NCBI GenBank assembly: GCA_030544235.1
Contig: CM060461.1
Coordinates: 30,062,633-30,126,632 of the forward strand
Direction of reading: 5' to 3'
Source: Lepturacanthus savala
Taxonomy: Eukaryota > Chordata > Actinopteri > Scombriformes > Trichiuridae
Length of the DNA stretch: 64,000 nucleotides
The position numbers were made by a program, and so were the translations under genes. Within the stretch, counting starts at the first letter, position 1. Every line of letters starts with the position of its first letter. This document shows positions 1 through 11,100 of this stretch, one piece after another. Under the pieces are notes generated by a model. That model saw only the letters and a program-made list of their open reading frames with translations. It was not told the DNA's origin and searched no databases.

Positions 1-543
1 AAATAAAAATCAACTGCAAATAGCCTCGCCGCTTTTAAAGCATGCCTAAAAATGCACTTATTTTATTTGGTATTCTTATTCTTTTATTTATTTTATCATT
101 TTTATTGTGTTAATGTCTATTTTTATGTCTATATGTTACTTTTATTGTTATGCTGTTTGCTATTGTTTTAATTGTTATGTCCATCACTTTGGTAAACCAC
201 CAGCTTTTTTAAACGTGCTACACAAATAAACTTGACATTGATATTTAAATACCAGGATTCCAGTTGTATTTACAATATATAGTAATTAACTGTAAAATGA
301 AAAAAAATGCTGGGATTCCAGTTATATTTACAGTATTAGGTGATTAAATGTAAAATTAAAAAAACAAACAATAAAATAGTGCGATTCACTATTATAATAC
401 ACTAACTCTTTGACTACTGTGATTTACTAGAGTAATACTGTGATTTATTGTAAAATATACATCAATCTACTCAAGTTTTACGGTGCAGGTCATGTGGAGG
501 GACAATGGGTCTGATCGACTATGATCTGCTCCTCTATGTTCAG

Positions 544-545
<2 letters not shown>

Positions 546-577
<32 letters not shown>
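546..577. repeat. (GT)n microsatellite, short allele
   Basis: About 16 GT units immediately beside the LINE insertion point. The matching site in arm B is a CA run of about 92 bp. Confidence 0.95.
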
Positions 578-578
<1 letters not shown>

Positions 579-1193
579 TTGCATTCAATTCAATTCACTT
601 TATTTTTATAGCCCAATTTTACAACACAGTTGTCTCAAAGTGCTTTACAAAATCCAGTCCAAAGTGACTCAGACATCCCCCGTCCTTAGACCCTCCTTCT
701 CGGCAAGGAAAAACTCAAAAACCCAGTGGGAAAAAGGAGAAACCTCGAGGAGGACCACAGTGAAGGAGAGATCCAATCCCATGGATGGACAGGCTATAGA
801 TGAATCAGGACTGACAGACATCTATCTGATGATGAAATAATAGTCTTTAAAGATGTTTTAGTCTGTAGAGATGCCGTAGGGTGGAGGCAGAAGGGTGGGT
901 CCAACCAGGCAGGTGAAGGTTCATCAGGGGCCTCGATGAGTCGCATCAGGAGTCGTCATCATTGGGCCTCGTGCGGATGAACTGAAACAGTAGCCACTCC
1001 CCCGAAGGGGAGTGGGGAGAAGGACTCTGGGTGAATAGTGATGTAAAGACCAAGTATAAAGTAGATCCTGTTTATTAATGACAGACAGTGGTGCATGGTA
1101 CCAGAAAGAGATGATAGAGCTCAGTGACTGTACTTCCCCCAGTATTCTCACTCCTAGGGCAGCTTAGACTGAACTGTGGTTTTAAGTCTACCT

Positions 1194-3430
1194 TTAACTA
1201 CCCTGACCATAGACCTTTTGAAACAGAAATGTTTTTAGTCTAGCCTTAAATGCACAGACTGTGTCGGCCTCTTTAATATTAATTGGGAGTTGGTTCCATA
1301 AGATAGGGGCTTGGTAGCTAAAGGCTCTAGCTCCTACTGTGCTTTTATGGACCCGTGGAACTACCAGTAGACCTGCATTCTGAGACCGCAGTGTTCTATT
1401 TGGATGATACGGGACCAGAGCATCTTTAAGATAAGAGGGGCCCATACCATTAATGGTTTTATAAGTGAGGAGTAGGATTTTAAATTTAATTCTGAACTCA
1501 ACAGGAAGCCAATGAAGGGCTTGGAGTACGGGGGTGATGTGTTCTCTTCTATTAGTTCCTGTTAGTAAACGAGCCGCTGCGTTTTGAACCAGCTGAAAAC
1601 TTTTTAGGGAACTTTTAGGACACGCTACTAATAGGGAGTTACAGTAATCTAGTCTAGATGTAACAAACGCATGGATTAGTTTTTCAGCATCATTTTTAGA
1701 TAGGATATTTCTAATTTTGGCTATGTTACGCAGGTGAAAGAAGGCTGTTCTACAGGCTTGATTAATATGAGGTTTAAATGATAAGTCTGGCTCAAATAAA
1801 ACTCCTAGGTTTTTAACTGTGGTGCTAGAGGCTATTTTCACATTATCTAGAGTTACTAGTTGCTCAGATAGGGACTCTCTAACACTTTTAGGGCCTAATA
1901 TAATAACTTCTGTTTTATCGGGGTTAAGTAACAGATAGTTCACAGACATCCAGGTCTTTATGTCTCTAACACAGGCGCTAAGTTTATGTACTAGCCTGAT
2001 CTGATCGGGTTTAATTGATAAGTATAGCTGTGTGTCATCTGCGTAGCAGTGGAAATTTATGCCGTGTTTTCTAATAATATTACCCAAGGGCAGCATATAT
2101 AGAGTAAACAAAATGGGCCCTAGGACTGACCCTTGTGGGACACCATAGGTGACTCTTGAGTATGATGATGATTGCTGGTTAACGCTAACAAACTGGAACC
2201 TATTAGATAAATAGGATTTAAACCAGGAGAGAGCGGATCCTCTAATGCCTATGTCCTGTTCCAATCTCTGCAGTAAGATGCTATGGTCGATTGTGTCAAA
2301 CGCAGCACTTAGATCCAGCAGGACCAGAACCGAGCCCAGCCCATCATCAGCAGCCAGCAACAAGTCATTAGTGACCTTGACTAGTGCTGTTTCAGTGCTG
2401 TGATGGGCCCGAAAACCAGACTGAAACTCTTCAAATAAACTATTGTCCTGTAAGTGCTGACACAGCTGTTGAACTACCACTCTTTCAAGAACTTTTGAAA
2501 GAAAGGGTAGATTTGAAATTGGCCTGTAGTTTACTAAAATATCTGGCTCAAGAGTGTTTTTCTTTAAGAGCGGTTTAATGACTGCGTGTTTAAAAGCCTG
2601 CGGCACGTATCCAATTATTAGGGACATGTTAATTATATCTAAGATATTATCAATAATTAAAGGCAGCGTCTCTTTAAGTAGTTTAATTGGAATTGGGTCT
2701 AGAATACACGTAGTTGATTTAGATGACATAATGATTTTAGTTAACTGGGCTGGGTCTGCAGGGGTGAATTTATCCAGTAATATTACTGGGTTTAAAGGGG
2801 CTTCTAAGCTACAGCCTGAGCTTCCTCAGCACTGATGTTTGGAAGGATTTGATCTATTTTATCTCTAATACTTATGATTTTATTATTAAAGAAATTTAAG
2901 AAGTTATCACAGCTGAGACTAACTGGAATAGATGGATCTACTGAGCTGTGACTGTTGGTCAGCCTGGCTACAGTGTTGAACAGGAATCTGGGGTTATTCT
3001 TATTTTCTTCTATTAATGATGAATAATACCTAGTTTTTGCTTTACGCAGGGCCTGTTTATAAGCCAATAAACTGTTCTTCCAGGCCCTGAGGGAATGATC
3101 TGTGCGGGAGCAGCGCCACATCTTTTCTAATTTACGTGTAGCTTTTTTAAGGGAACGGGTTTCAGTATTATACCAGGGAGATAATGTCCTGGGTCTAACA
3201 GTTTTACATTTTAATGGGGCTACCAGGTCTAAAGCGCTATTGAGGGTGTGCATCGTATTTTCAACTAACTCATCACATGTAGCAGGACACAACATGTCTG
3301 AGCTGCTGTTCTCATAATTATATGTGGGGGTGAATATAGGCTGAATTATCTCTTTATATTTTAAAACGGAATAGTCACATAATGCTCTTTTCATTTCAGT
3401 TTTAACTACTGGTGAGGAATTATCATTCAT
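1194..3430 (-). pseudogene. LINE ORF2, linker and reverse transcriptase part
   Basis: Two open segments (2804-3430 and 1194-2729) hold the rest of ORF2. The second, 511 residues, is a non-LTR reverse transcriptase: NYRPISNLPFLSKVLERVV, LDLSAAFDTIDH, GVPQGSVLGPILF and the catalytic YADDTQLY box are all present, followed by the thumb and C-terminal region typical of the L2/CR1 group. A stop or frameshift near 2730-2804 separates it from the linker. The reverse transcriptase domain itself looks undamaged. Confidence 0.85.
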
Positions 3431-3609
3431 TATAAACTGAAAGGTAATTAGGAAGTGATCTGAAAGAACTGGGTTATGGGGGAGAACAACAAGGTCACTA
3501 ATCTCAATACCATAAGTTAAAACCAGATCCAGGGTGTGCTTGTGACTGTGGGTTGGTTTATTTACATTCTGAGTAAAGCCAATTCCATCTAGTATGCTGC
3601 CAAAAGCTA

Positions 3610-4320
3610 CTAGTTACTTAGAGAGTCACTATTGTTATCAACATGTATGTTAAAGTCTCCTACAATTACAATTTTGTCATAGTTTAACACTATACTGGAC
3701 AGAAAGGTAGAGAATTCTGCTAAAAATACAGAGTAAGGACTAGGAGGGCGATAAACAACTGCAAATAGGGCTGGTTTTTTGTTTGTCTGCCTGGAATCAG
3801 TCATTGATAAAAGCAAAGTTTCAAATGACTGATAGTTATGATTATTTTTGGGACTAACACCTAAACTAGAGTGAGAGATGACTGCAACTCCTCCACCTCG
3901 ACCAGTGCTTCTAGCTGTATGAAAGTTAATATGACTAGGTGGAGTGGATTCATTGAGACTCACATACTCATCCTGCTGGAGCCAAGTTTCTGTTAATGCT
4001 AAAATATCCAATTTATAATCACCGACCAGATCATTTACCAGCAGAGATTTAGATGCTATAGACCTAATGTTTAGGAGTCCGCATTTTATAAGTTTATTGG
4101 ATGTTACTTTGGTTTTGTTTCTACAGGGAATTATTTTTATTAAATTGTTTGTTCTCTGTCTTATAGGCCTTCTAATGCTAGGTTTATTAAAGCTAACTAT
4201 ACGGGGGATGGACACAGTCTCTATCTGCTTTCCTGAACCTGGGATATGTGACAGCTCAGGGTGAGACGAGTGACTTACAGAGAAGTGTTTTACACTTCGA
4301 CTCTGTGCCCGGGCCCCCAC
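3610..4320 (-). pseudogene. LINE ORF2, apurinic-type endonuclease part
   Basis: Open segment of 236 residues with the endonuclease/exonuclease/phosphatase fold motifs: LLNIRS near the start, TETWL, the RGGGVAV block and IVGDFNIH near the end (metal-binding Asp and Asn). The frame then stops at a TAG pair around 3607-3612. The downstream sequence continues the expected protein in another frame, so ORF2 carries a frameshift here. The same break occurs at 48769 in the second LINE copy. Confidence 0.8.
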
Positions 4321-4329
4321 TCTATCGGG

Positions 4330-5211
4330 TCATTTAGGTAAACTAAGTCTTGGGGCCATATTTCTGCTTAGGACAGAGGCTCCTTCCTGAGTCGGATGGA
4401 TGCCATCTCTCCGGATGAGCCCGGGCTTTCCCCAAAATGCGCGCCAATTATCAATAAAAACTATATCGTTTTTAGGGCACCACCTAGCTAACCAGCGGTT
4501 AAAGGATGAGAAGCGGGAGTACATCTCATCACTGACCAGATTGGGCAGGGGTCCAGAGAATGCTACGGTGTCAGCCATCGATTTAGCGAGTTTGCACACC
4601 GATTCTACATTCAATTTCAGAATCTCTGATTGTCTCCGCCGGGCGTCGTTACCACCTGCATGGATCACGATGCGGCGGAATCTAGCCCTACTCTGCTTTA
4701 AAAGCCTAAGGTTACCTTCGATGTCACCGACTCTGGCCCCTGGATAACACCTAACAGACGCCGCTGGGTGCTTCACGTCTCTGACTATAGAACTTCCAAT
4801 TATGAGTGTGTCTGGTTCAGCCGGTGTGGCGCTGAGAGGGTCAAACCTGTTACTGACGTGAAGCTGTTGGTGCACTACGTGTTTGCGCTTAGCACTACGT
4901 TTCCCCCGGACTGTCACAAACCCGTCGCTACTCTTTCCCGGCTGCGCGGGACTCACTGGGGGGCTAACCATGCTAGCGTTTCTACCGCTGCAGGCACGGC
5001 CGGCGGTCCCTGCTGCTACCTGGCTAAAGCTAGGCTTAGCCTCCAAAGCGCGGAGCCGTGCCTCTAACTCTGACACCCTAGCCTCCAGCCCTGACACTAA
5101 GCTACACTTTCTACAGCTACTCCTATCCTCAGTAAAGGAGGCCGGGAACTCACTGAACATACAGCACACAGAGCAGAACAGACGGGAGGGAGAGAGCAGG
5201 GGGCTAGCCAT
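4330..5211 (-). CDS. LINE ORF1 protein with Cys-rich motif, coiled coil and SGNH esterase domain
   Basis: Intact 293-residue frame. The N-terminus has a Cys-rich cluster (CSVCC, then CRKC), followed by a leucine/glutamate heptad region typical of a short coiled coil. The C-terminal half is an SGNH/GDSL-type esterase: IIGSSIVRD supplies the nucleophile serine, HAGGND the third block, and DGIHP the Asp-x-x-His block, so the catalytic residues all look present. ORF1 proteins with an esterase are known in CR1/L2-group LINEs, where they bind RNA; the role of the esterase is unclear. It precedes the endonuclease frame by 9 bp on the same strand. This is a transposon gene, not a host gene. Confidence 0.85.
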   Translation of the reverse strand: MASPLLSPSRLFCSVCCMFSEFPASFTEDRSSCRKCSLVSGLEARVSELEARLRALEAKPSFSQVAAGTAGRACSGRNASMVSPPVSPAQPGKSSDGFVTVRGKRSAKRKHVVHQQLHVSNRFDPLSATPAEPDTLIIGSSIVRDVKHPAASVRCYPGARVGDIEGNLRLLKQSRARFRRIVIHAGGNDARRRQSEILKLNVESVCKLAKSMADTVAFSGPLPNLVSDEMYSRFSSFNRWLARWCPKNDIVFIDNWRAFWGKPGLIRRDGIHPTQEGASVLSRNMAPRLSLPK

Positions 5212-5609
5212 TGCTCGGTAGAGCGAGGCTAGCAGCTAACGCTAATAGAAGAGAAGTTGATTAAGTAAAAATAAACCTTTTGGTTAAGGTTAAACACTAT
5301 CCTTTAGCTCCGGAGCTTGGTGAGCCAACCGGAGTCTAATTCGGATAATCACTAAGTGCTCCGAATTTGTAATTTGTAGATTAAGTTCACAATAAAGGAG
5401 TGCTAAACGAGAGAGCGTCTGGCAACGACAACAACAGGCAACAAGTGAACGTAACACACTCACCGGATGTGACGTCAAGCAGCCGCCACTTATCTTTATC
5501 ACTTTCTCACGTACCGTGCACATGCAGAAGTGCATTGCAGTCGCTTCTCCTCCTCCTCCTCTGTCCTCGTGGCACAGCAGTGCTGTTCTTGGCAGCATGT
5601 GTAGTGCAT

Positions 5610-8125
5610 GTGCATTCTAAAATTTTGCATCTGCAGTTCTGTTACCTTCATTTTTTCTGACTGCAGAAAGAAATTCTTTGGAATAATTATCATTTAACAG
5701 CAAATAAATCAATCTTGTTTGTCAGAAATGCATAGAAAATAGTATTCTGATTGTCCGGATGTGTTTAATGAGCCCTTCATGTCAGTTCAGCCACTTACAT
5801 TAAGTTTCTATGAGTAAAGCTTTAATGTCTGATGTGTCACAGATCATTAAAACCATTGATAAGAGAATTAAAGCTGGTGGAGGGCTTTGAATACACACAT
5901 AGGTTTTATATTTGTTCTGCCAGCAAAGTAGAAAAATAGTGATATCCCTGTAACCATAGTATTTACTGTAAAGAAGAAGAGTACTTATGGAATATTCTAC
6001 TTAAAGGTGCAGTGTGTAGGTTTCGTGGACTTTGGCAGCATCCAGCAGACCAGACTTGCTGTGTATTTTATGTGATGTGTGTTTTCATGTTTGGAAATGT
6101 GATCGTTTATACTGTGTCATCTGAGATGAAGTCAACTCTTCACTGAAAAAATGTTTTGTTGAAATTATTTTTACTGTGTCAAGTGGTTGCATGAAATTAA
6201 TTTATCTAATTTATCTAACTCAAGATATATTTTTAGGTTGATGTACTTCTATTTGTAAGTTATTGTAGTCGCATTTTAAACCGATTGTAATTATATCTTT
6301 TAAACTGATTGTACTTACATTTTTCAGCACTAGAAAAAATATTTTGCATAGAATTTAATTAAATATTTCAAGAGAGGAGAGATCCATGTAAATACATTAG
6401 AGTGATATAAATTCAGTCAATGTAATAGTTACATAACAGTAGCTAACACTGGCTAAACATAGCTAACAGTGGCTAACAGTAACTAATAGTAGCTAACAGT
6501 GGCTAACATTAGCTAACAGTAAATGATAGTAGCTAACAGTGGCTAACATTAGCTAATAGTAAATGATAATAGCTAACAGTGGCTAACATTAGCTAACAGT
6601 AAATGATAGTAGCTAACAGTGGCTAACATTAGCTAACAGTAAATGATAGTAGCTAATAGTGGCTAACATTAGCTAACAGTAAATGACAGTAGCTAACAGT
6701 GGCTAACATTAGCTAATAGTAAATGATAGTAGCTAACAGTGGCTAACATTAGCTAATAATAAATTATAGTAGCTAACAGTGGCTAACATTAGCTAACAGT
6801 AAATGATAGTAGCTAACAGTGGCTAACATTAGCTAACCGTAAATGATAGTAGCTAACAGTGGCTAACATTAGCTAATAGTAAATGATAATTGCTAACAGT
6901 AGCTAACATTAGCTAACAGTAAATGATAGTAGCTAACAGTGGCTAACATTAGCTAACAGTAAATGACAGTAGCTAACATTAGCTAATAGTAAATGACAGT
7001 AGCCAACAGTGGCTAACATTAGCTAAAAGTAAATGACAGTAGCTAACATTAGCTAATAGTAAATGACAGTAGCCAACAGTGGCTAACATTAGCTAATAGT
7101 AAATGATAGTACCCAACAGTGGCTAACATTAGCTAATAGTAAATGACAGTAGCTAACAGTAGCTAACATTAGCTAACAGTAAACGATAGTAGCTAACAGT
7201 GGCTAACATTAGCTAACAGTAAATTATAATAGCTAACAGTAGCTAACATTAGCTAACAGTAAATGATAGTAGCTAACAGTGGCTAACATTAGCTAACAGT
7301 AAATGACAGTAGCTAACATTAGCTAATAGTAAATGACAGTAGCCAACAGTGGCTAACATTAGCTAAAAGTAAATGACAGTAGCTAACATTAGCTAATAGT
7401 AAATGACAGTAGCCAACAGTGGCTAACATTAGCTAATAGTAAATGATAGTACCCAACAGTGGCTAACATTAGCTAATAGTAAATGACAGTAGCTAACAGT
7501 AGCTAACATTAGCTAACAGTAAATGATAGTAGCTAACAGTGGCTAACATTAGCTAACAGTAAATGATAGTAGCTAACAGAATTACTTATACTCCTTAGTT
7601 TTGGTACAAAAAGTAAATATAAATTCAGTGAACGTAACAGCATAACTCCTACATATTTAAATCTAATTAAAACTTTTACAGATTTTTTGCTTAACCTTCA
7701 ATAAAGGGAACATTCAGACAGCCATATATTTTACTTAACAAATATCACATATATAAAGGTTATAAATGACTTATTTGCCAAAAAAGGAGATTTTTGGAAA
7801 TCAGAACTCATTCAGTGGAGGACAAAGTGTCTTCTGGTTTGCATATGTTTGCAAACCAGAAGAATAAATTTTACATGCTTTTCTCCAAAATACTTTTAAT
7901 TGCGTTAAATCAGCTGCTTTTAGGGAGGGGCAGTACATTTGAGAATTAAATAACTAACACAAATATAATTCAATAACACAGTAAAAACTATTATTTAAAC
8001 CAGATAAAACTACTTATGGGGGCTGAGCATATTGCTTTTTAGTGTATTTCCGTTGAGATTCTGGGATGCCGGTGACATGTGACTGTGTGTCCTCCAGCTC
8101 TGTCAGCTGACTGCTCTCCTCCAAC
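5610..8125. other. Arm A sequence upstream of the ZP gene
   Basis: No coding sequence recognised. Near 5999 it holds TTAAAGGTGCAGTGTGTAGG, which resembles the end of a piggyBac-like miniature element with a TTAA target. A large minisatellite follows (6437-7585). The 5' flank and 5' UTR of ZP copy A lie between about 7600 and 8125; no promoter element could be assigned with confidence. Confidence 0.6.
6437..7585. repeat. Minisatellite, about 40-bp unit (AGCTAACAGTGGCTAACATT...), arm A
   Basis: Tandem units built from TAGCTAACAGT, GGCTAACATT and AGTAAATGATAGT blocks, about 29 units with small variants and higher-order duplication. The same sub-pattern with AGCCAACAGT and ACCCAACAGT variants appears twice. 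The matching array in arm B is about 270 bp shorter. Confidence 0.97.
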
Positions 8126-11100
8126 ATGCTGCTGCTGCTGCTGCTGCTCTCCCTGCCTGCCGTCAGCCATGCCTCTTGTAAGAAACTCCATCCATGTTCC
8201 CACACCAGGAGTTTATGGATGTCAGCACACCTGACGGGTACCAGGTGATCTGACGATCCCTTGACCTGTGAGGCTACCTGGCTGAAGTGGACTCCTTAGA
8301 GCTCTTTATTCCTCAACATCAGCATCTGCAGCTTTTCCTTATGTCAACTGCTGACTGACGTCAACTCACTAAATGATTCTCAACATGTTTCTATTTCAGC
8401 TACTAAAGAGGTAGACCTCTCTACTTGCCCACTCAGTTTCTTGAGCAGAACATACAAACGTGCATACGTGAGTAAAATGAATCTTCATGTTGGACCAAAG
8501 CTGAATGTCTATGTCCATTTTTTTTTATAAAAATGCTTCACTTTTATTCACAAGTTATGGAATGAAATGTATGAAGCAAACTTCTTTTGACTTAAAATGC
8601 TTTAAAAACAAGCATCATTTTGCTGAAGATGCATGAGGGGACATAAGCACTCTATTCTACATTTATAATTAATTTTAATATATTTCAAGTTAAGTCTTAA
8701 AATAAACATGAATTTCCTTAAAGTGAGAATATGTAGGAAAAACAAGAAGGAAAAGAAAGATACGTACAGAACTTAGCACGTCTAACTATTAAGGCATCAG
8801 TCCATGGTCATAGTTACACAATAAGGCAAATGAGAGAAGGAAAACATCTCTGAATAAAGAAATGAATAAAACTAATGAATTTCCTAATATAGTCACTTGT
8901 ATATTAAACACTTCACAACATGTACATTTTTGAGCTGAGTGGCAAAGATTTTTCTTGCTGATCTTCCTTTCTTGAGGAGTGAGCATGAAAAATTGCATAA
9001 CAATTTACTTGAAAGTAATGCAATAGTTACTTTTCAAAGTAACTAATTACTTTTGTTTATAGGTTTATAATCTTTTATATATTAGGAGCTTTTTGGGAGA
9101 AGTAACTCATAACTGTGACTAATTACTCTTTTGAGTAACTTGCCCAACACTGCTCAATATTCAAGAACATGAAGTCATTAGTGGGTAAGCAGCTATCTAC
9201 CTTGTTTCTTTCCTTCCTAAATGAATTCACATAGACTTCATCAGGCATTTACTCTCCATCTCACGTTACTTGATTACCTTTTTTTGTGCCTCATATTCAG
9301 AATAGTTTGTTCGTTGCCTGAAAATAGCAAGAACACTCTGTCTATAATAGAGGCATTTATTATCATTTACACACTCAGTTACGTTTTGCTATTGTGAAAT
9401 TATTGGTAGGATTTCTACATCTACTTCTATTGTAGTCATATGATTATATTGTACATTTGAATACCTCTTTTGCTGTTGGTTTAACCAAATTCTCCTGCAG
9501 GTGTTTGGTGTCATTGTTTTGTTTCAGATCAAATGAAGAACCTCATTCATGGTTCATGGTTCTGATGATGTCACTTGTAATTAATAATCCTCCTTTTGTA
9601 CATGAACGCTCTCATAGCTTCATAGTATATACAGTGAGAGAAAGAGAACCAGAAACATTCACATACATTGTTGTTGATTTATGGCTTCTCTCTTAACAGG
9701 TGGCGATGAATGATACCCTACAATCAATTTGCTTTAATGGATTTTACGAACCTGGACAGAAAAATGACTGTTTTCTGACAGATCAAGCATCTATCGGTTC
9801 TTACCAGGATACAATCTCAGTGGCACACGCGTCTGCGACTAACAGTCCTTTTAATACCCTGCCACTTAATCCAACTGCTAAATCCACCTGCATGTTTTTA
9901 AGCGATTTCTACACGACCACGTCAAATCTGGCGGTCAGTGTCATCAGTGTCCATCTGAATATCTCAAAGCAAATGAATTAAATCCAGTGTCTGATACTTT
10001 TAGGATGCCATTGCCTAACAGTCTCTAAATCTGCTGTTTCATGTTTACAGATCAGAATGTTCATGGTACCATTTCAGGACCAATTGTTTTTCAGCATTTT
10101 TCCAGTAGTGGGGAGTTTGGTAAATATACATTTTTAACAGAACGAGACATAGTTCTGTTTGACCGACAACATTTTGTTGATATCTTCATATGTCTGTGTG
10201 ACAGTGTCCTCTTTGCTGTTGTTCTTAGCGCGTGGTCGCTTTGGTAGATGGTGTGGTAAAGTATAATGTCTCTGCGGCTCATTCTCAAAACACCAGGAAA
10301 GTCTTCACCGGCTGCAGATTTTCAGGTGAGGAGAGCAAGTGATTATTAAAAGCTTAACAAACAACGAGATTTTCTCTCTTCCCTTGGGCAGAATCTGACA
10401 AGATATTATGCGTCCAGTTATTGTGTTCTCTGATTTCTGCCTCCACAAAACAATGGATATAATTCAGTCTGTGATGCTGACAGCATTAGGACAATATTTA
10501 AATCATTCAACAGGAATGTCTCTTTCCACAAAAAGAACTCTGGACCCCACTTGATTTCTAGTGGACCGTTGGCCATTTTGTCAGTGAAATGTTCAGCACT
10601 GCATGATCACATGGATTTAGAAGACCAATGAGATTAGATATTACAGAGTCCAAGGTGCTTTTCAAAAGTCTTTCTACTGAAGAGGACGTGCAGACCTGCA
10701 GTATCCAGATACAACTGATCAACTTTTCACTGTCCTACTCTAAAAGCTCTTTTTGCTCTTTTTGCTCCACAAAAGTGACACAAACAGGAAAGCTGATGTC
10801 GAAAAGAAGTAAAGGAAGAGGTTAACACACAAGCTGTTAGTCTCTTTAGCCTTAAACCTTTCCAAGCTGAGCCCAAGACTTATCCTCAAGACTTAAGCAG
10901 TTCTGTCTGGTCACATAACAGGCTGATAAAAGTAGACATGTCAGACTTGTGCAGGTTTAAGGAAAAATCACTTTGTTACATTCCTTTCACACTCGGCTCT
11001 CCCCTGAATTTATTCACTCAAATATCTGCTTATTACTGCCAAAATGGTGGCATGTTTGGTTTCTGTGGTTGTGGCCATGTCATATCCTAGAGCTCTATAG

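Larger units (their letters stand above)
585..5604 (-). mobile_element. LINE retrotransposon, L2/CR1-like, near full length, arm A only
   Basis: The element lies on the minus strand: 5' region 5212-5604, ORF1 4330-5211, a broken ORF2 (endonuclease then reverse transcriptase) 1194-4320, and a 3' region 585-1193 ending in a GAATTGAATTGAA-type tail. The flanks carry TGCAT at 580-584 and 5605-5609, and arm B has one TGCAT at the uninterrupted site, so both insertion boundaries are directly visible. The inserted length matches the offset between arms. The 5' region is CpG-rich and holds a perfect TGACGTCA near 5468, as expected of an internal promoter. ORF2 is interrupted, so this copy is not autonomous as written. 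L2 versus a related Jockey-superfamily clade is not settled. Confidence 0.93.

Noticed and set aside
4330..5211. Esterase-domain frame as a host gene
   Set aside because: It sits in the ORF1 position of a LINE with target-site duplication and precedes endonuclease/reverse transcriptase on the same strand.
6437..7585. CRISPR-like array
   Set aside because: Units are contiguous and degenerate with no unique spacers; this is a eukaryotic minisatellite.
9700..10119. Hypervariable exons as a gene-conversion tract from a distant paralogue
   Set aside because: The intron inside the tract is identical between copies, which a continuous tract would not give; kept only as a weak alternative.
10051..10119. 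Reading exon 4 in phase 1 (giving an ETISGPILFQHF-type peptide)
   Set aside because: It would force exon 5 out of frame with an early stop; phase 0 fits all 17 exons. In phase 1 one of the 11 differences would be silent.
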